Shown: positions 10,288 to 19,490, counted from the stretch's first letter. The stretch: DNA of 64,000 nucleotides from Desulfogranum japonicum DSM 18378 (GCF_000429945.1 NZ_AUCV01000005.1:124001-188000); one strand, 5' to 3'. Translations and numbers: made by a program. Notes: generated from the sequence alone by a model not told the origin.

Positions 10288-11019
10288 ATGGAAATCCTTC
10301 ACTGGGCAGATATTGATTCGACAAATACTATGGCTAAACAGCTTGTCTGTGAAGGACGTACTACTGCCGCACTCTTAGTCGCGGAATCGCAAAGTTCAGG
10401 AAGAGGGCAGCAAAACAGATGTTTTAATTCTCCTAACGGTGGCTTATATTTCACAATTCTTGATCGTTCCCGTGTTCCTGACAGGTTGTTGCCCTGTGTT
10501 ACCTTAGCTGTTGGTGTCGCCTGTGCTGAAGTGATCGAAAGCGTAAGTCTGTTGGATGTCTCATTGAAATGGCCCAATGATTTGTATGTGGACGGCAAGA
10601 AGCTCGGAGGTATTTTGTGCGAGTCAATAAGACAAAAGAGTGATTCCGTATGGGTGATGCTTGGCGTGGGAATCAACATCAATACCAAAATATCCCACCT
10701 CCCTGAAGATATCCGCGCATCATTAACCACTCTGCACGAACAAACAGGGAAGAATTTCGATTTGCAGGCAATCCTTGCCGCATTGGTCGAGAATATAGCA
10801 AATAAAATTGAATTGTTACGTGAAGATGTGGAATTATTGATTGCACAATGGCAAAAGCGTGACTACCTCTATGGCTGTCAAGTTCAGTATTACAATGGTA
10901 AAGATTACCGTACTGCTCTTGGTAAGGGAATGGTCAATGGCGGCAGATATTTGATCGAATATCCTGATAAAACCCTGGAAGAGGTTTTTTCTGGACGACT
11001 GCAACTCCTCTATAGGTAG
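10288..11019 (+). CDS. birA: biotin--[acetyl-CoA-carboxylase] ligase
   Basis: Attaches biotin to carboxylase carrier proteins via biotinyl-AMP. The 243-residue protein lacks the N-terminal DNA-binding helix-turn-helix, so it is a class I, non-repressor ligase. Seen: ADIDSTNTMAK at the start, the biotin loop SGRGQQNR, the conserved KWPNDLYVDGKKLGGILCE and a small C-terminal beta domain (YRTALGKGMVNGGRYLIEY). ATG 10288 is chosen because homology starts there; upstream in-frame sequence runs through the dsrD terminator. Transcription probably needs its own promoter or read-through. Confidence 0.93.
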   Translation: MEILHWADIDSTNTMAKQLVCEGRTTAALLVAESQSSGRGQQNRCFNSPNGGLYFTILDRSRVPDRLLPCVTLAVGVACAEVIESVSLLDVSLKWPNDLYVDGKKLGGILCESIRQKSDSVWVMLGVGININTKISHLPEDIRASLTTLHEQTGKNFDLQAILAALVENIANKIELLREDVELLIAQWQKRDYLYGCQVQYYNGKDYRTALGKGMVNGGRYLIEYPDKTLEEVFSGRLQLLYR

Positions 11020-11075
11020 TTGTAGTATCATGTCCCCTAAACTCCCACGTGATCCATCTGAATATTCACATACCA

Positions 11076-11498
11076 ATGAAGATAGAAATTAAAACAGAAA
11101 TAGAGAACATTGACTGGCAGCTGATATCTGACACCCTAAAATCAGTTGGAATGGCCTATTATAGCCCGGAGAAACACCAAACTGCATTTGAATCAAGTTA
11201 TTGTAAAATATTTCTATACGATCATAACAAATTGGTAGGTTTTGGAAGGGCAATATCGGACGGCGCATATCAAGCTGCAATTTATGATTGTGCAGTTCTT
11301 GAAGAATATCAAGGAAAAGGATTAGGGAAACTTCTTGTTCAAGAAATCCTCAAAAGACTACAAAATTTGAATGTTATTCTATATGCAGCTCCGGGCAAAG
11401 AAAGTTTCTATGCAAAACAAGGTTTTAAAAAGATGAAAACAGGTATGGCATTTTTTGTAAACCAAGACTCCATGTCAGCTAGAGGATTTACTGAATAA
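11076..11498 (+). CDS. GNAT family N-acetyltransferase
   Basis: Predicted acetyl-CoA-dependent acetyltransferase of about 140 residues; the substrate is unknown. The acetyl-CoA binding motif is clear (AVLEEYQGKGLGKLLVQEIL), followed by the strand LNVILYAAPG and FYAKQGFKKM typical of the fold's last strands. No ribosome binding site is evident; ATG 11076 or the in-frame GTG 11049 could be used. The gene is visibly more AT-rich than birA and the following genes, and its 3' side holds non-coding sequence, which suggests recent acquisition. Confidence 0.8.
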   Translation: MKIEIKTEIENIDWQLISDTLKSVGMAYYSPEKHQTAFESSYCKIFLYDHNKLVGFGRAISDGAYQAAIYDCAVLEEYQGKGLGKLLVQEILKRLQNLNVILYAAPGKESFYAKQGFKKMKTGMAFFVNQDSMSARGFTE

Positions 11499-11753
11499 TA
11501 CAGATATATTGTATAACCAGCCGTTTAATACGGAATGCCTGAGGTCCACTGTGTTTCAGCGTATCGACTTCGATAAATTTACCCTGCATCACCGATTATC
11601 GCTATCAAGTCGGTAGCCGGTTAACTTACCGTTTTCATATTTCTCCAGAGATCATTTTTTTCCGAGAGACACCTCATATCATATAACAAACCATGTTTAT
11701 GTATACCAGGTTTGCTATAGATTGTAACTGCTATATAAAATAGGGAGATAGGT

Positions 11754-12761
11754 ATGATCAATCCGTCTTTTTATGCGTTCGTAGTTCGTGAAACGCCACA
11801 ACAGACATTTACCAGATCTATAGAGAAACGATTCCTGGACGATTTGCCTGCTGGTGAGGTTCTTATTCGTGTAATCTACTCCTCCTTGAATTATAAAGAT
11901 GCTTTGTCAGCATCAGGGAATAAAGGTGTTACCCGTTCTTATCCGCACACTCCAGGAATAGACGCAGCCGGGATCGTTGTTCAATCGGAGGTTTCTGAGT
12001 ATTCCCCTGGACAGAAAGTAATTTGTACCGGATATGATCTTGGGATGAATACTGATGGCGGGTATGGCCAATTTATTCGTGTTCCTGCAAGTTGGGTTTT
12101 ACCTCTGCCTCAAGATCTCTCTCTTCAGGAAAGTATGGTTATAGGTACTGCAGGGTTTACAGCGGCACAGTGTGTTTACGCTTTAACTACCCAGGGCGTT
12201 ACGCCAGATATGGGGCCTGTTATTGTTTCTGGTGCCACAGGGGGTGTTGGTACCTTTTCAGTGCAACTTTTATCCCAGCTTGGGTATGAAGTACATGCTC
12301 TGTCTGGAAAACAAGGCTACGCAGATACGCTTCGTTCCCTTGGTGCATGCCAAATTCACTCCAGGGAGACCGGGCTTGAAGGAAAAGATAAGCTTTTGCT
12401 GAAAGAACGTTGGGCTGGTGCGGTTGATACTGTGGGCGGTGATATCTTGGCAAATATAATTAAGGCCTGCAGATATGATGGTGTTGTAACTGCCTGCGGT
12501 AATGCTTTTTCTGGAGATTTACCGTTAAATGTATATCCTTTTATCCTACGAGGTGTACATCTCATTGGCATTTACTCTGCTAACTGTCCCATGAAAAAGA
12601 GAAAAATGATTTGGGAAAAACTTTCTTCTGAATGGAGATTGGATAATCTCGAAATAATAACTTCGAAAATAGAGATAGATAAATTAGATTCCACAATTGA
12701 TCAAATGCTTGCTGGTCAAACGTTTGGCAGAACTGTGGTGCAGATACAGGAGGAACAGTGA
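11754..12761 (+). CDS. YhdH/YhfP-type zinc-free MDR oxidoreductase (acrylyl-CoA reductase-like)
   Basis: Medium-chain reductase of 335 residues in the YhdH/AcuI group, whose characterised members reduce acrylyl-CoA or quinones with NADPH. Seen: SLNYKDALSASG, TPGIDAAGIV, the dinucleotide motif VSGATGGVGTFSVQLLSQLG, and AVDTVGGDILANI; the structural-zinc cysteine cluster of classical alcohol dehydrogenases is absent. A ribosome site (AGGGAG) precedes ATG 11754. The last codons overlap the start of the next gene (GTGA), so the two are translationally coupled. The actual substrate is not deducible. Confidence 0.88.
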   Translation: MINPSFYAFVVRETPQQTFTRSIEKRFLDDLPAGEVLIRVIYSSLNYKDALSASGNKGVTRSYPHTPGIDAAGIVVQSEVSEYSPGQKVICTGYDLGMNTDGGYGQFIRVPASWVLPLPQDLSLQESMVIGTAGFTAAQCVYALTTQGVTPDMGPVIVSGATGGVGTFSVQLLSQLGYEVHALSGKQGYADTLRSLGACQIHSRETGLEGKDKLLLKERWAGAVDTVGGDILANIIKACRYDGVVTACGNAFSGDLPLNVYPFILRGVHLIGIYSANCPMKKRKMIWEKLSSEWRLDNLEIITSKIEIDKLDSTIDQMLAGQTFGRTVVQIQEEQ

Positions 12762-13729
12762 TCCTGCAACAAGCAAAAGAAGTTCTTACCCTGGAAAGCG
12801 AAGGCATTCTTGCTGTACGTGATACCCTTGGTGAAGAATTTGAACAGGCAATAGAGATATTATATGCATGCCCCAGCCGAGTAGTTATTACCGGTATAGG
12901 CAAATCAGGTATTATTGGGCAAAAGATATCTGCCACTCTCAATTCAACAGGTACGCCTAGTTTTTTTCTTCATCCCGTGGAAGCTATGCATGGGGATCTA
13001 GGCATGGTCGCCCTCACCGACGTTGTTCTGGCTATATCCTATTCTGGCGAAACCAGTGAATTGCATCACCTCTTGACCAGTTTGAAGGAACGTGGTGTCC
13101 CAATCATTGCCATGACCAGTAACCCCACTTCCACCCTGAGCAGTTACGCAGCTGTTACCTTGAATATCGCTGTGCCAGGCGAAGCCTGTCCCCTGGGACT
13201 TGCTCCGACAACCTCAACTACGGCAACCCTTGCACTTGGTGATGCACTGGCAGTTGTCTTGCTAAGGAAAAAACAGTTCAGGGAAGAAGATTTCCGGAAA
13301 AATCATCCGGGGGGCAGTCTTGGAGAGCGCCTGAAAGTCGCGGTAAGAGAAGTAATGCTTACCAGGGATGAGGTTCCTTCGGTCAATGAGAATGTCAGCT
13401 TGCTTGATGCTGTAGTTGAACTCGATAAAAAGAGTATTGGTGCCGTAGTCGTGACTAATAATGAAGGCTACTTACAAGGTATTTTAACCGATGGTGATGT
13501 CCGGAGGCTTGTAAGCGCTGGAAGTCAATTCGGTGAAGTTGCTGTACATGATATTATGACCCGTGCCCCCATAACAATATCTGCAGATCTTCTCGCTGCT
13601 GACGCATTGAGTTTGATGCAAAGCAAAGAAATAACTATTTTAGCCGTTGTTGATATTAACAATAGATTACAGGGTATTTTACATCTCCATGACCTGCTGG
13701 GAAAAGGGGAGTTTCGTTTTCTTATTTAA
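12758..13729 (+). CDS. kdsD: arabinose-5-phosphate isomerase (KdsD/KpsF)
   Basis: Converts ribulose 5-phosphate to arabinose 5-phosphate, the first committed step to Kdo in lipopolysaccharide. The 323-residue protein has an N-terminal SIS sugar-isomerase domain (ITGIGKSGIIGQKISATLNSTGTPS, HPVEAMHGDLGM, SYSGETSE) followed by two CBS domains from about residue 200. The start is GTG 12758 inside the stop of the preceding reductase gene, with AGGAGG just upstream. Other Kdo genes are not in this window. Confidence 0.93.
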   Translation: MILQQAKEVLTLESEGILAVRDTLGEEFEQAIEILYACPSRVVITGIGKSGIIGQKISATLNSTGTPSFFLHPVEAMHGDLGMVALTDVVLAISYSGETSELHHLLTSLKERGVPIIAMTSNPTSTLSSYAAVTLNIAVPGEACPLGLAPTTSTTATLALGDALAVVLLRKKQFREEDFRKNHPGGSLGERLKVAVREVMLTRDEVPSVNENVSLLDAVVELDKKSIGAVVVTNNEGYLQGILTDGDVRRLVSAGSQFGEVAVHDIMTRAPITISADLLAADALSLMQSKEITILAVVDINNRLQGILHLHDLLGKGEFRFLI

Positions 13730-13769
13730 GTGACCCTCTTATATAATATAGCAGTTAGGGAGAAGTGTA

Positions 13770-14000
13770 ATGGATTTGGATTTTATATATGTTTCGGTTA
13801 TCAATCTTGGTATTAATCTCATTTATACGATCGTGGCTCTTTTTGTAAGCATTCTTTCGCTGGTAATCGTAGATAAAAAACTGTTGCCTGGTATTTCAAT
13901 CGAGGAAGAAATGAAAAAAGGCAATATTGCCGTAGCTATTTTTGCTTCAACCATTTTGATTTTTGTAGCTGTGATTGTCACATTTGGATTTAAAGGATGA
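13770..14000 (+). CDS. DUF350 family two-helix membrane protein
   Basis: Small membrane protein of 76 residues with two predicted transmembrane helices (about 8-30 and 50-73) separated by GISIEEEMKKGNIAVAIFAS, the hallmark of DUF350 proteins. Function is unknown. AGGGAG lies ahead of ATG 13770. Its stop overlaps the next start by four bases (ATGA), so it is coupled to the transglutaminase-like protein, suggesting they act together at the membrane. Confidence 0.88.
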   Translation: MDLDFIYVSVINLGINLIYTIVALFVSILSLVIVDKKLLPGISIEEEMKKGNIAVAIFASTILIFVAVIVTFGFKG

Positions 14001-14794
14001 AAAAATGGCTTTGTAAATCAGTGGTACTTGGAGGGCTTCTTATGACAGCCTTCCTTGTTGCAGTAACTCCTCGTTCAGATAAAGAGATTATTGCAGAAAA
14101 TGAAGTGGAAATAGGTGGCTCCTCCCAGACTGTCCCCGGAAATCTTCAGAGGGCTATCTACATTTATCAACTGAAACAGTGGTTAAGTACCGAAGCTGTT
14201 CAAGGGATGTTACAGGCATCTGCAAACAGCTCTGGGACTGTGTTCTACTCCATGGATACCGTCAAAGAGTTTACTGCGTCAGCTCCAGGCATTGACCTGC
14301 GGCATCACATAGTGAGTAGTTATCTTGTCGGATATGTGCCTTTTGAAACAAAGAATATATGGGTACCCTGGCTAACACTCAGCCGGCGCAAAATGTATCA
14401 GACGGATAAGATCACCTACAAGGGAAGAAAGGATGTCTGGCAAAACAGTAAGCAGGCATATACGTTACCGAGAGGTGATTGTGAGGATCATGCCTTGTCA
14501 CTTGCAGACTGGCTTATAAGCATGGGACAGGATGCAAGAGTAGTTCTTGGCACATATAAAGGTACAGGACACGCATGGGTAATACTCTTCCGGGAAGGAA
14601 AAGAATATCTGCTTGAAGCCACCCAGAAAACGGGTTTCAACCAGATGAAATCTCTCCCTTTGGCTTCTTATTATCCCGATTACAGGCCAATGTATATGTT
14701 TAACAGGAAATGTTTTTGGAAAAATTACGGGTCTTCTCTGACAACCCGCTATAATTCTTCCGATTGGAAAAAGAAAAGCATTTATTCATTATGA
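13997..14794 (+). CDS. exported transglutaminase-like cysteine protein
   Basis: Protein of 265 residues with an N-terminal signal or anchor helix (about 5-26) and a transglutaminase-like papain-fold core. The presumed catalytic triad is visible: Cys in GDCEDHALSLADWL, His in GTGHAWVILF and the acidic residue in YLLEAT. Such proteins act as peptidases or crosslinkers; the substrate is unknown. It overlaps the DUF350 gene by four bases and converges on the E2-like membrane protein gene with only 8 bases between stops. A periplasmic location is inferred from the N-terminal helix. Confidence 0.85.
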   Translation: MKKWLCKSVVLGGLLMTAFLVAVTPRSDKEIIAENEVEIGGSSQTVPGNLQRAIYIYQLKQWLSTEAVQGMLQASANSSGTVFYSMDTVKEFTASAPGIDLRHHIVSSYLVGYVPFETKNIWVPWLTLSRRKMYQTDKITYKGRKDVWQNSKQAYTLPRGDCEDHALSLADWLISMGQDARVVLGTYKGTGHAWVILFREGKEYLLEATQKTGFNQMKSLPLASYYPDYRPMYMFNRKCFWKNYGSSLTTRYNSSDWKKKSIYSL

Positions 14795-14802
14795 GCCAGT
14801 CT

Positions 14803-17187
14803 TTACCCATTATACACTGACCAGGTTTTGGTTTTTTCATCATACATGTAATTCAGTTCCAGGCGTGAGGAGCTTCCCTGACTACGCTCAATGCACGAAA
14901 TGGAAAAAATATGCTTCTCACCACTTTTTCGTAAAAATGTAACTTTGGGAGAGTGTAGCTTGGACCCCTGGAATGTAGGATAGTTGGCGCGAAAAATCTC
15001 AACAAAGTTCTGTTTCAGATAGTCGATTTTTTTGTTGAGTTCAATTTCCTTTCTACGCGCTTCAATTTGCTCATTTACAGTGTCTGTAATGCTTTTGATG
15101 TCATCATCATATTGCAGGGGACTCGACCCGATAAGTCGCAGTATGTCCTTTGAATAGTTGATAACAGCATTCAGATCCTTTTGACTCTCAGCCAGTAACA
15201 CTTTTTCCTGAAGTTGAGCAATTTTAACTTTGAGTAGTGTCTTTTGAATCTTACGAATGGAGTCGTCCAGCAATCCTTCAAAATTTGCTGATTCGGAAGC
15301 CAGCAAGTCGAGGGCTTTCTGGTATTGGGCTATTGTTTCAAACCAATCTTTTTCGTGGTAAGCTTCACGGGCAGCAGACAGGATTTTATAGAGTGTGGAG
15401 TTGACCAGTAAGCGATGAAGATCCTGTCGTTCTCGAGTGGAGACAATGCCTGGATTTTCGTTAATCATTTTTTGAGCTTGCTCAAGGGTATCAACTGTTT
15501 CCTGCCATTCTGACTGGGTGAAGGATTTTTTGGACTTATCGAGTTGAAGCCGAAAAGATGCTGCTGTTAATTTATGGGTGATTTCATTGGCCGTTTCTGG
15601 ATCAGAAAGGCTTCGGGAGAGTTCCAATGCCTGCCGGTAGGTTTCGGCTGCCTGTTTCCAATCCTGTCCCATCTCAGCCTGTTCAGCGTGGGAAAGCGCG
15701 AGCTGCAACTCCAATGCTTTTATGATGCTTTCCAGTTCAGGGATTTTGTGGTTTATATCGTTTTTCTGCGCATACGCCAGTGCCTGTTGATAAAGAGTCA
15801 ATGCACTACGGGGTTGGCTTTGTTCAACCAGGGCTTTGGCCTGCTCGACTAAAACCGTGAATTCGCGTAGAGAATTTGCAACGGAAACAGGCATATATTC
15901 GCCCTGGTAGAGAACATTTCCCATGAGCCCTTCTCGCATTTCCTTAGATTTCAGAAGGGTAACTATTTCATTCTCCAGTTTGGATTTACGAAATCTAAGG
16001 ATGGATAGGCCTGAAAGCGCTTCCCGTGCAGACTCAAGAGTGGTTCTGGCATCATCAAACTGCATTTTATCAATGAGCAGCTGGCTCCTGAGAATGTTAG
16101 CCTGAGTACGGCTTACAATATTTTGGTCTTTAAAGTAAAGGCTGATTCCTCCAAGGCAGATTGCGAGGAGAAGGGCTGTTACCAGAATCAGTCTGAATGG
16201 AATTGCAAAATTCAGCTTTGGTAAGGATTTTTTTATCCGAATTTTAGGCAGTGGCGGAGGTGATATTTTTGTATCTTTGGAAGAGCTCTCCAAGGTATCC
16301 TGCGTACGCTCTTCACCGGAAGACGTGGTGATCGTAAAACTATACGCCTGCTCAACCCTTTCACGTAATTCGTCAACTCCAGGAGCATCAGTGGCTATTT
16401 CATATATATTTTCTACGACCTCCAATGCTTCATCAAATTTACCCACTTCTTCCAGTTGATCTACAAGTGAGTAGAGCTGGTCGACTTTTCGGATATTTTT
16501 ACCAATAGACTGCTGCAGAGACTCACGATCAGGCATGTCTGCAGACGGAGAAAGCTCGGCAAGGCGTTTATTTGCAGTGTAAATCTGTTTTGATTCAACA
16601 AGCTCCCTGATATAGGCAATGTCAGCTTCGCTGTGTTCTTTCGCCGGTTGAAGAAATTCATCTGTTTCCAGACCAAGAGAGGCGAATGTGTCGTCGACCA
16701 GGGAATCAATATCCTGAAAGGACTCTTCTATATCTGCAATATTTAAGGTGTCCAGAGGAAGACTGGCCTGATGCGCAAGATACCAGTCAGCGGCTTCCTG
16801 ATTAAAAGGATCTTCAAGATTGTATTCATTGCCGCTGATCATCTCCCCTATATATACGATAAGATCAGCCAAGGAAGGATTTTCCTGCCATTTATCCGCA
16901 ATGCGGATGGCAGCAGGGTCGACATCGGGATGAAATATATTTGTAACCGGCTTAACAGTAGGCGCAAAGTGTGGATATCCAAAAGGAAGGCTGATACGTA
17001 CCCTATGGGTGTGTTCAATGATTATACTGCTATCATGAGCTTTTACATACCCCTGCAATGCGTATTCAATCTCATAGTTGTCCGGTGGCTGTCCTTCGGT
17101 ACGTATGATACTGATTTTGGGGTAGAGCTCGAGAGTGCTTTGGAGTTGTTCGTAATCGTCGGCTAGTTGTTGAGAACCCGATGCCAT
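14803..17187 (-). CDS. membrane protein with cysteine-less E2/UEV-like domain and helical repeats
   Basis: A 794-residue protein without a clear named family. Residues 8-140 look like the ubiquitin-conjugating (UBC/RWD) fold: LPFGYPHFAPTVKP, then TNIFHPDVDP (HPN-like, 86-88), IADKW, PSLADLIVYIGEMI and PFNQEAADWY in the right order. The catalytic cysteine is missing: R95 sits at its place, and no cysteine occurs before the membrane helix. A basic stretch (314-324) and one transmembrane helix (about 331-352) follow, predicting a cytoplasmic N terminus. The rest is tetratricopeptide-like helical repeats and a C-terminal beta-rich end, predicted periplasmic. No E1, JAB protease or ubiquitin-like gene is nearby. 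Function unknown. Confidence 0.8.
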   Translation of the reverse strand: MASGSQQLADDYEQLQSTLELYPKISIIRTEGQPPDNYEIEYALQGYVKAHDSSIIIEHTHRVRISLPFGYPHFAPTVKPVTNIFHPDVDPAAIRIADKWQENPSLADLIVYIGEMISGNEYNLEDPFNQEAADWYLAHQASLPLDTLNIADIEESFQDIDSLVDDTFASLGLETDEFLQPAKEHSEADIAYIRELVESKQIYTANKRLAELSPSADMPDRESLQQSIGKNIRKVDQLYSLVDQLEEVGKFDEALEVVENIYEIATDAPGVDELRERVEQAYSFTITTSSGEERTQDTLESSSKDTKISPPPLPKIRIKKSLPKLNFAIPFRLILVTALLLAICLGGISLYFKDQNIVSRTQANILRSQLLIDKMQFDDARTTLESAREALSGLSILRFRKSKLENEIVTLLKSKEMREGLMGNVLYQGEYMPVSVANSLREFTVLVEQAKALVEQSQPRSALTLYQQALAYAQKNDINHKIPELESIIKALELQLALSHAEQAEMGQDWKQAAETYRQALELSRSLSDPETANEITHKLTAASFRLQLDKSKKSFTQSEWQETVDTLEQAQKMINENPGIVSTRERQDLHRLLVNSTLYKILSAAREAYHEKDWFETIAQYQKALDLLASESANFEGLLDDSIRKIQKTLLKVKIAQLQEKVLLAESQKDLNAVINYSKDILRLIGSSPLQYDDDIKSITDTVNEQIEARRKEIELNKKIDYLKQNFVEIFRANYPTFQGSKLHSPKVTFLRKSGEKHIFSISCIERSQGSSSRLELNYMYDEKTKTWSVYNG

Positions 17188-17399
17188 ATATTGCCCTGTA
17201 TGTGAAAAAGACTGCTATGAGTGTAATAGTAAAATTCAACCTTATCGTCACATATTGTATAGTATTTTTATCAGTGAAACAAGGCGCATTCCAGTGGTTG
17301 TGTAAAAATGACGACGGTTTGAAAAGCGAACTTTTCTTTGAGTGAATTCTAGATGTTGTGTACAATGACACTAAGTATAACCATGATCCTCAGGAATAT

Positions 17400-18029
17400 A
17401 TGGCTCCGTTTAGTCTAACTTTTCAGATAACAGAAGAGCGTCGTTGTCCTTTTTATAACCTTGAAGAGGGCATACAGCTCAATGATCAAAGCGTAAAACT
17501 CCCCCTGGGGAAACCCGTCTGCCTGATTTTAATCAGGGAACTAACAGGTTTACTGTTCTCTCTTTTACCGCTTGATACCAGCGAATTGGAACAGAAAAAA
17601 AAGGAGATATTCACCTGCGGGGGGTGCACCGGCCTGATTAAGTTCAAGATAACTGATAAAATTTTGTTTCCTACCGATTTTTCACCCGAAGCATCTGAGG
17701 GCGATGGAGCAGTTATAACAGGACAGGTAGATGCCATCCTTCCTGCCGAGTTACTGCAGGTTTTTCATATGCATCAGAAGACAGGACGCTTGATTATGGA
17801 AGTTACCGGAGGGGCTGCCAGAATTACTTTTCGAGAGGGGGGCCTTCTTGCGGCACGGTTTGAAGAGTTGGATAATCAGGAGGCCATTTATGCACTTTTG
17901 TCGGAAAAAAAAGGGACTTTTCGTTTTATTCCAGGACTACCTGATTCTCTTATGCAGGCCAGGGAGATCGGGGATTTTATGATGATTCTTATGGAAGGGC
18001 TGAAGCGTCTGGATGAAGATGAGCGATGA
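17400..18029 (+). CDS. DUF4388 (PATAN-like) domain protein
   Basis: Cytoplasmic protein of 209 residues. The second half carries a DUF4388 domain: GQVDAILPAELLQVFHMHQ, TGRLIMEV, ARITFREGGLLAARFE and EAIYALLSEKKGTFRF, a module common in Deltaproteobacteria signalling and gliding proteins. The N-terminal half has an unrecognised beta-rich region with FTCGGCTG. ATG 17400 has AGGA upstream; a GTG at 17358 is an alternative. It is divergent from the E2-like membrane protein gene. Role unknown, perhaps regulatory. Confidence 0.8.
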   Translation: MAPFSLTFQITEERRCPFYNLEEGIQLNDQSVKLPLGKPVCLILIRELTGLLFSLLPLDTSELEQKKKEIFTCGGCTGLIKFKITDKILFPTDFSPEASEGDGAVITGQVDAILPAELLQVFHMHQKTGRLIMEVTGGAARITFREGGLLAARFEELDNQEAIYALLSEKKGTFRFIPGLPDSLMQAREIGDFMMILMEGLKRLDEDER

Positions 18030-18053
18030 ATAGGTGTTCTCGTTGAAGTCGAT

Positions 18054-18103
18054 ACCTACCTGAAGCCGTGACGATTAAACGCTTTTCTCCAGGCAGGTGT
18101 TTT
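18054..18103 (+). terminator. possible terminator after the DUF4388 gene
   Basis: ACCTACCTG (18054-18062) can pair with CAGGCAGGT (18090-18098) with one mismatch, followed by GTTTTTC. The loop is long (27 bases), so the call is weak. Confidence 0.35.
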
Positions 18104-18163
18104 TCTTATTTACATTGATTGCGAAAGAAGCACGTTATTTTGACGGATTCAGGACTTATTTGA

Positions 18164-18784
18164 TTATTTGAGTGGAGGAAGTTCAAGGATATCCAGAAAA
18201 TTGTTAACGTGGTATTTGGCATCCAGATCTTTATTTTTAAAAGCAATCAGATCCACGCCGGCACTTTTACAGTGTAGCTCATCCACAGTTGTATCTCCGA
18301 TGTATAGAGTCTCTTCGGCGGTCACTTTTAATGTGTCAAAAATGGTGAGCAAGGCATCCGGTGCAGGTTTAGGATGTGGAACATCAGAGGCTGTGACAAC
18401 CATGTCAAACCAGGGACGGAGTTCAAAGGTATCCAGCACCATATCCATGGTGTTTGTCCGGTTGGTTGATATGGCGGTATGATAGCTCTGCTTTATTTGC
18501 TTGAGAAAGTCTGGCAAATCAGGCTCCATTTGCATGTGTTTGAGAAATGGTGCATAATCAAGCTGCAATCTGTAATGATCGATCGCTTGTTTGTCTAACT
18601 GGTTATGATGACGAAATATGTAATCCACAGAGTCGGTCACATTATGTGCGTGAACATATTCCAGTTCTGCAGTATCCATGGGAGGGCAGTTAAAGTGAGC
18701 CAGCAGATGATTATAATAGACTCTGTTTGCTTCCAGTGAACTGAACATTACGCCATCACAGTCAAAAACAATAAGTTTAAGCAT
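18164..18784 (-). CDS. HAD-superfamily phosphatase
   Basis: Haloacid dehalogenase-type hydrolase of 206 residues, similar to phosphoglycolate phosphatases. Motif I is FDCDGVMFSS near the N terminus, motif II TNRTN, motif III lysine in PHPKPAPDALL and motif IV GDTTVDELHCKSAGV. The start at 18784 (MLKLIVFDCDGV) is chosen because homology begins there and GAAGAG lies upstream; the frame extends 5' into the HD gene without similarity. Seven bases separate it from the HD-domain gene, so it is the last gene of the secDF operon. Substrate unknown. Confidence 0.88.
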   Translation of the reverse strand: MLKLIVFDCDGVMFSSLEANRVYYNHLLAHFNCPPMDTAELEYVHAHNVTDSVDYIFRHHNQLDKQAIDHYRLQLDYAPFLKHMQMEPDLPDFLKQIKQSYHTAISTNRTNTMDMVLDTFELRPWFDMVVTASDVPHPKPAPDALLTIFDTLKVTAEETLYIGDTTVDELHCKSAGVDLIAFKNKDLDAKYHVNNFLDILELPPLK

Positions 18785-18791
18785 TTTCTCT

Positions 18792-19490
18792 TCATCCAAG
18801 TTGATTGATACGATGCTCAATTCCATAGATTTCACGATGAAGCTGGGCAAAGTAGGTTTCCATAAAGTGATGGCGCTCCGTGGCCAGTTTTTGACCAAGC
18901 ACCGTAAGCATTTGTTCTTTCACTCGAGACATTTTTACTTGGAATTCGCGGTAGGCTGTATCTTCCGTAGAGTAGGCTTCACTCTCTTCGGGTGACATTT
19001 CCGGGTTATGTAATTTCGCACCCATCTGGCCTGCAAACAGGAAGGCTCTTCCTATTCCAATCGCACCTATTGAATCCAGTTTATCCGCATCAAACAGAAT
19101 TTGGGCTTCCAATGTTGACGGGGGATCACCTTTCCGATACCTATGGCTGCGAATACAGTGGCAAACCTTCTCGATTTCTGTTTTGTGAAAATTCAAAGCA
19201 GGTAAAAGTTCACGAGCTATCTCTGCTCCTTTTTGCGCATGACAGATTCTGCCTTTGCTCAGGCTTTCTTCTTTTCTGCCTACGTCATGGAGTAAAGCTG
19301 CTGTTCCAAGGACAAGCAGGTCTGCTCCAAGTTGTTTGCCCATGGCCAGCGCAACTGTGAACACGCGTTCTGTGTGGTCAGGTCCGTGCGAGCCTCCTTC
19401 TGCGATACAATAGCTTTGACTGATAGCCCGAACCTGTGAAAGACGTGACTGCAGCGATTCAGGATCGCTGCAGTCGTTTAAAGCATCCAT
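18792..19490 (-). CDS. HD-domain phosphohydrolase
   Basis: Metal-dependent phosphohydrolase of 232 residues resembling the YedJ-like HD proteins. The HD signature is complete: His in SHGPDHTERV, His-Asp in AALLHDVGR, further His in RICHAQKGAEIA, and Asp in LFDADKLDSIGAIGIGR. Substrates of this subgroup are not established. It lies three bases after the YkgJ-family gene and seven before the HAD gene, in one minus-strand operon with secDF. Confidence 0.88.
   Translation of the reverse strand: MDALNDCSDPESLQSRLSQVRAISQSYCIAEGGSHGPDHTERVFTVALAMGKQLGADLLVLGTAALLHDVGRKEESLSKGRICHAQKGAEIARELLPALNFHKTEIEKVCHCIRSHRYRKGDPPSTLEAQILFDADKLDSIGAIGIGRAFLFAGQMGAKLHNPEMSPEESEAYSTEDTAYREFQVKMSRVKEQMLTVLGQKLATERHHFMETYFAQLHREIYGIEHRINQLG

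Noticed and set aside
11540-11640. Possible transposase remnant after the acetyltransferase gene
   Set aside because: Translations in all frames are broken by stops within 40 codons and match no family that could be recognised.
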